Shown piece after piece: positions 1 to 5,565 of a DNA stretch of 5,565 bases. The notes under the pieces were generated by a model, which worked only from the letters and a program-made list of their open reading frames with translations, was not told where the DNA came from and did no database searches. Both the position numbers and the translations under genes were made by a program. Source of the stretch: SSS58A sp041648155 (lineage in GTDB: Bacteria > Krumholzibacteriota > Krumholzibacteriia > Krumholzibacteriales > Krumholzibacteriaceae); the NCBI GenBank assembly GCA_041648155.1, contig JBAZPL010000171.1, forward strand, positions 1 to 5,565, in the 5' to 3' direction. How positions within the stretch are numbered: position 1 is the first letter of the stretch; each line of letters begins with the position of its first letter.

Positions 1-659
1 ATCTTCTCATGAAGGGGGGCGTCAAGACCGAGGAGATCATGCGCGGGGCGCTCACCTATCTCAAACGGAGCGGGAAGCTCGAGAAGGGGCGCATCTACAG
101 CCACGTCGGCGTGTTCCAGATACCGACCTATCCGAAGCTCCTTACGGTCACGGACGCCGCCGTGAACCCGAATCCCGACCTCGCGCAGAAAAAAATGATT
201 CTCGAGAACGCCCTCATGGTGCTCCGCTATCTCAATATCCCGAAGCCGAAAGTGGCCATCATCTCGGCGGTCGAGACGCGCAATCCGAACGTCGAGTCGT
301 CGATCCTTGCCGGGCTCCTCGCCGAGGAATACGAGAACCGCGACGATTGTGTCGTCGAAGGGCCGCTCTCGCTCGACGTCGCCATCGATCCGCACTCCGC
401 ATCCGAGAAAAGCTACAAGGGGCGGATCCAGGGCAACGCCGATATCCTCGTCATGCCCGACATCGAAGCGGGGAACGTCGTTTACAAAACGCTCACGGTA
501 TCGTCGGGCGCGTATCTCGCGGGGGTCGTCGCGGGAGGGGGCATTCCCATCATTCTCGCTTCCCGCGGCGATTCGTCCCGATCAAAGCTCGCCTCGATAT
601 GCCTCGCCTGCATCGTCGCGATGAAGCAGGGAAACTTCGGCGAGGCCGAGAAAAAGTAG
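1..659 (+). CDS. ptb: Phosphate butyryltransferase / phosphate acetyltransferase family protein, 5' end missing
   Basis: This family transfers an acyl group between CoA and inorganic phosphate (butyryl-CoA or acetyl-CoA to the acyl phosphate) in the cytoplasm. The acyl phosphate then normally feeds a kinase that makes ATP. The frame is open to the left edge: the codons before the ATG at 9 read Leu-Leu, giving LLMKG, the family's usual internal motif, so ATG 9 is not the start. About 217 residues are visible. Ptb proteins are usually near 300, so roughly 80 N-terminal residues are probably missing. Family signatures seen are LLMKGG (3-20), SHVGVF (around 101), TDAAVN (150-167), VEGPLSLD (around 355), NADILVMPDIEAGN (ending 476) and ILASRGDS near the C-terminus. 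The stop is TAG 657-659. The sppA start lies 25 bases downstream, so co-transcription is likely. Butyryl versus acetyl specificity cannot be read from the sequence, and a longer fusion with an N-terminal hydratase-like domain cannot be excluded because that end is outside the window. Confidence 0.9.
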   Translation, partial: LLMKGGVKTEEIMRGALTYLKRSGKLEKGRIYSHVGVFQIPTYPKLLTVTDAAVNPNPDLAQKKMILENALMVLRYLNIPKPKVAIISAVETRNPNVESSILAGLLAEEYENRDDCVVEGPLSLDVAIDPHSASEKSYKGRIQGNADILVMPDIEAGNVVYKTLTVSSGAYLAGVVAGGGIPIILASRGDSSRSKLASICLACIVAMKQGNFGEAEKK

Positions 660-671
660 CCGCTCACAAAT

Positions 672-676
672 GGAGG
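672..676 (+). promoter_or_regulatory. Ribosome binding site of sppA (fixes start at 685)
   Basis: GGAGG lies 8 bases before ATG 685. The in-frame ATG at 670 overlaps this Shine-Dalgarno sequence and has none of its own, so 685 is the better start. The extra five residues (MEVFP) that a start at 670 would add are not family-like. Confidence 0.85.
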
Positions 677-684
677 TTTTTCCC

Positions 685-2385
685 ATGACCGACCACGCGA
701 AGCGATTGATCCTCGCATTCTTTCTCCTGGCCTTTCTCGTGGTGATCCCGGTCATGGCGATTTTGAGCCTGGGGCCCGAAAGCCGGCCGGTCGCGAAGAA
801 TTCCGTGATCGTTCTCGAGATCGGCGGCGAGATGCTTGAATATCATCCCTCATTCTCCCCCGGTTTCTTTTTCGGGAGACGCGAGCTCACCCTCGCGGAT
901 GCGCTCGCGTGTGTCGAGACCGCGGGGCGCGACGCACGTGTGAAAGGGCTCGTGCTCAAGATTTTTCCGTCGGGAGCCGGCGCCGCGAAATGCGAGGAGC
1001 TCAAGGCCGCGATCGACCGCTTCAAAGAATCGGGAAAACCGGTCGTCGCCTTCTCGAGCGTTCTCGAAGGGCACCACTACCTTATCGCATGCGCGGCGGA
1101 TTCCATCTTCATGCCCCCGGCCGGCTACGTCGTCATCCCGGGGCCCTCGTCGAGCGCGATCTTTTTCCGCGGCGCCCTCGACAAGCTCGGGATCACCCCG
1201 AACATCGACCGGATCGGCGAGTATAAATCGGCGGCGGAAACCTACACCGAGAAGGAACGGACGCCGGAGTCTCGCGCGATGACGCGGCTGCTTCTCGGCG
1301 ACATTTACGAGAGATACGTCGCCGATATCGCGGCCGCGCGTGGCTGCGGCACGGACGCCGTGCTTGCGTGGGTCGACCGCGGGCTCTTTTCGCCCGCGCG
1401 TGCCTTCAACGAAGGGATCATCGACGGCGTCCGCTATTGGGACGAGATCGAGGCGCGCTTCGAGAAAGAGGACGCGCGGCTCGTCGGCTCGCATGAATAT
1501 CTCAGGGGGAAGCGCACCGCGGCGGTCGCCGAGGGTCCGCGCGTCGCCGTTATCCACGCCCAAGGGCTCATCACGACGGGGGAAAGCGGCTTCGATCCCA
1601 TGTCCGGTCTCACGATGGGCTCCGAAACGATCATCGACGAGCTCCGCAGGGCGCGCGAGGATGACGCGATCAAGGCGGTCATTCTCCGCGTCGATTCTCC
1701 GGGCGGAGACGGCATCGCCGGGGACATGATCTCCCGCGAGGTCGAGCTCACATCCAAGGAAAAGCCGGTCGTCGTCTCGATGTCGGACGTCGCCGCTTCG
1801 GGCGGCTACGAGATCGCCTACCGCGCCGACCGGATCATCGCGATGCCGGCAACCGTCACGGGCTCGATCGGATCGATCACCGGCAAGATGAATGCGCGGG
1901 GGCTCTACAACAAGCTCGGCGTGACGAAGGACGAGATCGGCACCGGGAAGAATTCGCTCATCTATTCGGACTACCGCGATTTTTCCGAGGAGGAATGGGC
2001 GCTCGTGAGGGAGGAGCATTGGGCGTTCTACCGGGGCTGGATCGAGGAGATCGCGCGCTTCCGTGAAATGCCGGTCGACTCGATCGATTCCCTCGGGCGG
2101 GGGCGGGTATGGACGGGAACGCAGGCCGCGGCGAACGGGCTCATCGACGGGATGGGCGGCATGCGGGAAGCCGTCTCCGCGGCATGCGAGCTTGCCGGGA
2201 TAACCGACTCGTCGCGCGTCGTGCTCGTGCACTATCCGAAGAGGATCACGATTCTGCAGGAGATTCTCTCGCGTAATATTCTCAATGACGCCGCTTCATA
2301 CGCGATTCATCGCGCGTTCTTCGACGACCCGGCTGCGCGGGGCGGTCTCTTTCTTCGGCACGTCGGCGGGGAGAGGATTCGCTGA
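685..2385 (+). CDS. sppA: Signal peptide peptidase SppA, 67-kDa (tandem-domain) type
   Basis: SppA is an inner-membrane serine protease that degrades signal peptides after they are cut off by signal peptidase, with its active site on the outer face of the membrane. The protein is 566 residues, the usual length for the two-domain form. Residues 8-29 form a single hydrophobic N-terminal anchor preceded by K6 and R7. The N-terminal repeat domain (about 40-270) carries the general-base lysine K181 in the EYKSAAE motif. The C-terminal repeat domain (about 285-500) carries RVDSPGG (335-341), the nucleophile S372 in DVAASGGY, and TGSIG (392-396). K181 and S372 match Lys209 and Ser409 of E. coli SppA in context and nearly in spacing (191 against 200), so the Ser/Lys dyad looks intact. 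It follows the phosphate acyltransferase gene by 25 bases and probably shares its transcript. The 3' end converges on the barrel gene with a 7-base gap. The family assignment is secure; in vivo substrates are inferred. Confidence 0.94.
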   Translation: MTDHAKRLILAFFLLAFLVVIPVMAILSLGPESRPVAKNSVIVLEIGGEMLEYHPSFSPGFFFGRRELTLADALACVETAGRDARVKGLVLKIFPSGAGAAKCEELKAAIDRFKESGKPVVAFSSVLEGHHYLIACAADSIFMPPAGYVVIPGPSSSAIFFRGALDKLGITPNIDRIGEYKSAAETYTEKERTPESRAMTRLLLGDIYERYVADIAAARGCGTDAVLAWVDRGLFSPARAFNEGIIDGVRYWDEIEARFEKEDARLVGSHEYLRGKRTAAVAEGPRVAVIHAQGLITTGESGFDPMSGLTMGSETIIDELRRAREDDAIKAVILRVDSPGGDGIAGDMISREVELTSKEKPVVVSMSDVAASGGYEIAYRADRIIAMPATVTGSIGSITGKMNARGLYNKLGVTKDEIGTGKNSLIYSDYRDFSEEEWALVREEHWAFYRGWIEEIARFREMPVDSIDSLGRGRVWTGTQAAANGLIDGMGGMREAVSAACELAGITDSSRVVLVHYPKRITILQEILSRNILNDAASYAIHRAFFDDPAARGGLFLRHVGGERIR

Positions 2386-2392
2386 GTGGTTT

Positions 2393-4018
2393 CTAAAAGA
2401 CGTAGCGGATGTCGATCATCTGCCCTGCGAGATGGGTCGGGATGATTTCCGCCCCCGAGTAAACGTCTATGAAGAATCTGTCTCTGTAATGGAGCGAGAA
2501 GCCCAGGGTTATGGCATTGCCCGTTGACAGGGTTCTTTCCCAGTCGGCCAAATACGCTTCAGGCTCGATGACGACTTGGGAGGAGGCCCCGGCGCGATTC
2601 GCCCCTCCGGCCAGGGATACCGCTGCCGGCGGATTATAGTAGAAAAAGGAAGGCATCGGTTTCGTTATGGCCTGTTTGTCCCAGCTTCCGTTGAAAATGA
2701 AGCTCGAGAAGAAGGTAAAATAGCTCGAGGGCCGGAATTCAACGGAGAGAGGGATGTAGAGATCGAACGAGGTTTCGGTCGACTCGAGCCGGGTCGGCTG
2801 GTCGATCCGCACGGCCGATTCTTCCCCGTCCGGCTCGATCGTGTAATGGACGAGCGGCTCTTCCTTCGTACGAGTCCGCGCGAGAATGCCGTGCAGCCCG
2901 AGGTATAGGTCGGTCGTTTCGTGGAGGCTGAAGATCTTGCCTCCCTTGAGGAAGCAGCTCCCGCCGAGGAGCGATCCATCCCCGTCGAACGCTCCGGAGA
3001 GCGCCTCGTCACGTGTCGATGAGCCATCCCATCGAACGTGCTCCTGACTGATGCTCCATTCGGTCTCATACGAGCAGGTCGATACGCCGCCTCCCGCGAG
3101 CACGCGGATGCCGTCGTCGAAGGAGTGACGGAACATCAGTGCGAAGTCCCATAAATCTCCTTTTCGAGCGTCGTTCCAGTGATACCGGTAATAGTTGTAG
3201 GAATCGAGCAGGCTCATCGAATCGTAGTACTTGATAATAGCCAGCTCGTAACTCTGTTTCTGGTAGTCCAATCGATTGAGCGACACTCTGAGCGCGAGAT
3301 CAGTCTTGGGACCAGCGTCATTCGACTTCACGATGCCCGCCTGAAAGTCGAAGGAGAGACGGCGTCCGCGGGACGATAGCGCATCGGTATCCCTATCCTG
3401 GTAGTCGATCAGGCTGAAGGAAGGATCATAGTATCGAGTGTTCGCCCACGTGTTCATCCGGGAGGAGGAGTCGTAATATCCCCAACCCTGGAGCCGGAGA
3501 CCGAGCGTGTATCGGGCGCCGAGCGCGCGGGCTGCGATAAGATCGATTCTCGCGAAATCATCATCGCCGCTGTTCCACACTTCACGCAGGTTCGACTCAT
3601 AACCCCAGCGCGTATTAAGTGTAAGATCGGACGAGCTGGTTTCGGGTTGATACAGCGCCCACTGCGCGAATGCAGCGGTCCGCCACGAGGAGAGCCTGAT
3701 TCCCCAGGCGGAAAGTTCGTTGACCGTCATCGAAGAGCTGCCGTAGCTGCCCGAATCTATCTGCAGATAGGGTAATGACGGGGCGTAACCGGGAACGCGT
3801 CGTTGAGCGTAGCACACAACCAGTTTGTCGGCGAAGAAAGCGTACGCGGGATTGATGGTGAGATCGGTGTAAAGATCGGGGATAACGCCGGCGACGTTGT
3901 TCCCTCCGAGCGAGGATATCCTCGTAGACGGATGCTCGATCGCGAGCGCGGCGCCCGGGCGAAGCGCGAGCACGAGGAGGACGACGAGCCCGAGTGAGAT
4001 TCTTGCGTGATTGCGCAT
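2393..4018 (-). CDS. Exported protein, predicted outer-membrane beta-barrel, unknown family
   Basis: I do not recognise a named family. The start at 4018 gives 541 residues and a clear Sec signal peptide: R2 and R6, a hydrophobic core at about residues 7-19, and a cleavage site after ALA (residue 26). An in-frame ATG at 4054 adds 12 residues, has no ribosome site, buries the signal peptide and overlaps a candidate -10 box, so I reject it. The mature protein begins with a segment containing SSLGG and, a little later, DLTINPAYAF. This resembles the D-x-x-x-NPA pattern near the N-terminus of FadL/PorV-like barrels. The rest is rich in Tyr, Ser, Asp and alternating hydrophobic stretches (for example FTFFSSFIFNGSW and the segment before the end), and it ends in YVF. 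A terminal aromatic residue is the known BAM-recognition feature of outer-membrane barrels. Sampled lines of this gene have lower GC (about 42-62%) than a sampled sppA line (about 67%). Function, whether transport, adhesion or structural, cannot be inferred. Confidence 0.85.
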   Translation of the reverse strand: MRNHARISLGLVVLLVLALRPGAALAIEHPSTRISSLGGNNVAGVIPDLYTDLTINPAYAFFADKLVVCYAQRRVPGYAPSLPYLQIDSGSYGSSSMTVNELSAWGIRLSSWRTAAFAQWALYQPETSSSDLTLNTRWGYESNLREVWNSGDDDFARIDLIAARALGARYTLGLRLQGWGYYDSSSRMNTWANTRYYDPSFSLIDYQDRDTDALSSRGRRLSFDFQAGIVKSNDAGPKTDLALRVSLNRLDYQKQSYELAIIKYYDSMSLLDSYNYYRYHWNDARKGDLWDFALMFRHSFDDGIRVLAGGGVSTCSYETEWSISQEHVRWDGSSTRDEALSGAFDGDGSLLGGSCFLKGGKIFSLHETTDLYLGLHGILARTRTKEEPLVHYTIEPDGEESAVRIDQPTRLESTETSFDLYIPLSVEFRPSSYFTFFSSFIFNGSWDKQAITKPMPSFFYYNPPAAVSLAGGANRAGASSQVVIEPEAYLADWERTLSTGNAITLGFSLHYRDRFFIDVYSGAEIIPTHLAGQMIDIRYVF

Positions 4019-4029
4019 AGTTGCTACGG

Positions 4030-4036
4030 CCCCTTT
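4030..4036 (-). promoter_or_regulatory. Weak ribosome binding site of the barrel gene
   Basis: On the minus strand AAAGGGG sits 11 bases before ATG 4018. The match to the anti-Shine-Dalgarno sequence is partial and the spacing a little long, but the upstream alternative ATG at 4054 has no purine-rich site at all. Confidence 0.45.
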
Positions 4037-4050
4037 GCATGCTGATAAAC

Positions 4051-4063
4051 GCATGATACATGC
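4051..4063. promoter_or_regulatory. Palindrome over the -10 box, possible operator
   Basis: GCATG-ATA-CATGC is a perfect 5-bp inverted repeat with a 3-base centre, and it covers the whole candidate -10 hexamer. A second palindrome, GCATGC, lies at 4037-4042. The sequence CATGCTG occurs at both 4038-4044 and 4059-4065, exactly 21 bases apart, or about two helical turns. A dimeric repressor could bind such a layout, but no regulator is known and short palindromes arise by chance. Confidence 0.3.
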
Positions 4064-4082
4064 TGCACGGTGCGCCGTTCAA
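4053..4082 (-). promoter_or_regulatory. Candidate sigma70-type promoter for the barrel gene
   Basis: Read on the minus strand, TTGAAC (4077-4082) and TATCAT (4053-4058) are separated by 18 bases. The -10 matches TATAAT at five of six positions and the -35 matches TTGACA at four of six. Transcription would begin near 4045, giving a leader of about 27 bases before ATG 4018, which has room for the ribosome site. The consensus is taken from proteobacterial sigma70 and the host phylum is unknown, so this remains a pattern match. Confidence 0.45.
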
Positions 4083-4151
4083 TAATAAAATGGCCGCCGG
4101 ATAACGTATTGAAGAATGAACGGCTATCTGGTACGCTCCGGCATTGATGAT

Positions 4152-4179
4152 GCTTCGGCTTCATCTCGCCGTCCGAAGC
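4152..4179 (+). other. Inverted repeat / hairpin in the protease leader
   Basis: GCTTCGG (4152-4158) pairs perfectly with CCGAAGC (4173-4179) around a 14-base loop. A competing 5-bp stem, GGCTT (4157-4161) with AAGCC (4176-4180), shares part of both arms. No T-run follows, so it is not a rho-independent terminator. It ends 21 bases before the AAGGAG of the protease gene and could act as a leader structure or as a protein-binding site in DNA. Confidence 0.4.
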
Positions 4180-4200
4180 CCGGATCGCAGCGGTCGAACC

Positions 4201-4206
4201 AAGGAG
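4201..4206 (+). promoter_or_regulatory. Ribosome binding site of the C1A protease gene
   Basis: AAGGAG, a near-ideal Shine-Dalgarno sequence, lies 8 bases before ATG 4215. It fixes the start directly ahead of a signal peptide and rules out the overlapping TTG-started frame at 4208. Confidence 0.85.
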
Positions 4207-4214
4207 TTTGAGGT

Positions 4215-5565
4215 ATGACATCATCGAGATGGTTCGTTTTTGTCCTCGTTGCCGTTATCGGATTCTCTTTCGTTGCCGGAGATCTTTGTGCCCAGAGACC
4301 GCTCAAGGCTCCCAAACCCGTGTATGTTTCCCCTCCCGAAAATTACGGTCTTTTGCCTCCGCCCGTCGACATGCAGGGGCTCCGGCCGTACGCGAAATCT
4401 CTCCTCGGCCAGATGGCGCCCCCCGCTTCATGGGACTGGCGGACGATGAACGGCGTCACCTCCGTGAAGAACCAGAATCCTTACGGCACCTGCTGGGCCT
4501 TTGCGACCATCGGCGATCTCGAATCGAAGAGGCTGATCCGGGAGTCGGCGACGTACGACTTTTCCGAGGTCAACATCGTCGCCTGCAATCCGGTCGATAC
4601 GACCTGCAACAGCGGCGGAAACTCCTGGATATCGACGAACTACCTCACGCTTCTCGGCAGCGTCTACGAAACCTGCAATCCCTACCCGGGCGGATGCCCG
4701 TATCCGACATGCGTGAACCCTGCGTGCGCGTACTACGATCGGGTCACGGAGTGGAGGATCATCGCGAACGACGTCACTGCGATCAAGAACGCGATCATGA
4801 CCTACGGCCCGGTGTATACGGGAATGTACGCGAGCTTCCCGGGTTTCAGCACGTACAACGGAATCGGCTGTCTCACCTACACGGGCACCGAGGCCCAGAA
4901 CCACGCGGTTCTCATCGTCGGGTGGGACGACGCGATGTGCGGTGGAGCCGGCGGCTGGATCGTGAAAAACTCCTGGGGCACGGCCTGGGGAGCGGCGGGA
5001 TACTTCTACATCCGCTACGGCAGCGCGCGGGTCGGAGAGAACGTTTCGGTGCTGACCGGCTACAAGAGCTACGACGCGGCCGAGAAGATATATCACTATG
5101 ACGAATGGGGCTGGTGGACCTCCGTCGGCTGGAACGATGGTTACTACGACGATTGGGCCCTCGTGGCCTTCACGCCGACCGGGATTCCAGCCGAGGGGAA
5201 TCTCCTTAAGGCGGTCGATCTGTGGGCCGTCTGGGCGCCGATGAACTATACGATCTCCATTTATGACGATTTCAACGGAACGGCTCCGTCGAACCTGCTC
5301 GCGGGCCCGGTGAGCGGGACGAAGAACGAAGCGGGGTACTACGGCATCCCGCTCCCCTCGCCGCTCGCCGTCTATTCGAACAACACGATCTACGTCGTCG
5401 TCAGGTTCAACACGCCGGGCTACATTTACCCGATCCCCGTCGACGATTCCGGGCCGATGGAGACGAACAAGTCCTATGTGAGCAGCACGGGCGGTTCGGG
5501 GACCTGGCAGGCGCTCGACAACGGCTACTATGCGATGGGGGACGTCGGCATTCGCGCGCGCGTCG
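4215..5565 (+). CDS. Secreted papain-like (C1A) cysteine protease with C-terminal lectin-like domain, 3' end missing
   Basis: The frame is open for 450 codons to the window edge with no stop. Residues 1-26 are a Sec signal peptide (R5, hydrophobic core about 6-21, cleavage after LCA). Cys25 does not sit in a valid lipobox. Residues 27-67 are a short proline-rich linker with no ERFNIN/I29-type inhibitor pattern. The papain domain spans about 68-275: the domain opens with PASWDWR, then oxyanion Q87, nucleophile C93 in YGTCWAF, CNSGG at 131-135, H230 in NHAVLIVGW, and N252 in VKNSWGTAWG. All four active-site residues are present and Q87 to C93 has the same spacing as papain Gln19 to Cys25, so an active endopeptidase is expected outside the cytoplasmic membrane. 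The cysteine three before the nucleophile is replaced by Y90. From about 285 the sequence (IYHYDEWGWWTSVGW, then Y-T-I-S-I-Y and a run of beta-like strands) resembles the lectin-like domain found after C1 peptidases in other bacteria and archaea. The natural C-terminus is unseen and may include a sorting or anchor segment. Confidence 0.93.
   Translation, partial: MTSSRWFVFVLVAVIGFSFVAGDLCAQRPLKAPKPVYVSPPENYGLLPPPVDMQGLRPYAKSLLGQMAPPASWDWRTMNGVTSVKNQNPYGTCWAFATIGDLESKRLIRESATYDFSEVNIVACNPVDTTCNSGGNSWISTNYLTLLGSVYETCNPYPGGCPYPTCVNPACAYYDRVTEWRIIANDVTAIKNAIMTYGPVYTGMYASFPGFSTYNGIGCLTYTGTEAQNHAVLIVGWDDAMCGGAGGWIVKNSWGTAWGAAGYFYIRYGSARVGENVSVLTGYKSYDAAEKIYHYDEWGWWTSVGWNDGYYDDWALVAFTPTGIPAEGNLLKAVDLWAVWAPMNYTISIYDDFNGTAPSNLLAGPVSGTKNEAGYYGIPLPSPLAVYSNNTIYVVVRFNTPGYIYPIPVDDSGPMETNKSYVSSTGGSGTWQALDNGYYAMGDVGIRARV

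Larger units (their letters stand above)
4019..4214. other. Divergent intergenic control region
   Basis: These 196 bases separate two genes for exported proteins that point away from each other. They contain a candidate sigma70-type promoter for the barrel gene, a palindrome over its -10 box, a direct repeat of CATGCTG, an A/T-rich patch at 4080-4090, and a hairpin 21 bases before the protease ribosome site. I see no convincing small gene, tRNA or terminator here. For the protease I could not find a good -35/-10 pair; the nearest attempt is listed among the rejected items. Confidence 0.7.

Noticed and set aside
850..2232. Long open frame of 460 codons on the minus strand inside sppA
   Set aside because: It lies fully antisense to a well-supported sppA. 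Its product is dominated by Arg, Asp, Gly and Pro, typical of the mirror frame of a GC-rich gene, and it has no recognisable motif.
4019..4054. Upstream start at 4054 for the barrel gene
   Set aside because: It has no ribosome site, overlaps the candidate -10 box and puts 12 residues ahead of an otherwise well-formed signal peptide.
4109..4137. Possible plus-strand promoter for the protease: TTGAAG and TACGCT with a 17-base spacer
   Set aside because: The -10 matches consensus at only three of six positions, which is too weak to report as a feature.
4152..4180. Rho-independent terminator
   Set aside because: The stem is present, but no run of T follows on either strand.
4281..4292. Possible lipoprotein signal around Cys25 of the protease
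   Set aside because: The residues before the Cys are G-D-L, which do not fit the lipobox with a small residue at -1. Cleavage after LCA as an ordinary Sec signal fits better.
4428..5096. Minus-strand open frame of 222 codons opposite the protease
   Set aside because: It is a shadow of the GC-rich coding strand, with Val/Arg/Asp-rich low-information content and no ribosome site or motif that I can see.
4208..5101. Open frame of 297 codons from a TTG on the plus strand overlapping the protease
   Set aside because: Its product is Arg-rich and motif-free. The frame starting at ATG 4215 has the ribosome site, signal peptide and all C1A catalytic motifs.

Overview
The window looks like part of a GC-rich genome from a diderm (Gram-negative-type) bacterium. 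One gene encodes a protein with a cleavable signal peptide, beta-strand-like composition and a C-terminal aromatic Y-V-F ending, as expected of an outer-membrane barrel. The phosphate acyltransferase suggests acyl-phosphate (butyrate or acetate type) energy metabolism, common in anaerobes. I cannot place the organism more precisely from sequence alone. All four genes look chromosomal. I found no RNA gene, CRISPR array, insertion sequence or tandem repeat.

Layout. Bases 1-659 (+) hold the 3' part of a phosphate butyryl/acetyltransferase gene that enters from outside the window. After a 25-base gap with a strong ribosome binding site comes sppA (685-2385, +), a full-length 67-kDa-type signal peptide peptidase, probably in the same operon. 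Only 7 bases separate its stop from the stop of a convergent gene, 2393-4018 (-), which encodes an exported, predicted outer-membrane beta-barrel protein of a family I do not recognise. A 196-base divergent intergenic region (4019-4214) carries a plausible promoter for the barrel gene, a 13-base palindrome lying over its -10 box, and a 7-bp hairpin ahead of the next gene. From 4215 (+) to the window end runs an unfinished gene for a secreted papain-like (C1A) cysteine protease followed by a lectin-like beta domain.

How the genes may relate. The first two are an inner-membrane/cytoplasmic pair with no obvious shared pathway. SppA clears leftover signal peptides in the inner membrane. The barrel and the protease are both exported and diverge from one control region, so they could be co-regulated, but that is inference. 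The most interesting item is the protease. It keeps the catalytic Gln-Cys-His-Asn set but lacks the cysteine that normally sits three residues before the nucleophile, has no recognisable inhibitory prodomain, and carries a compact cysteine-rich insertion. I do not see a clearly new multi-gene system.
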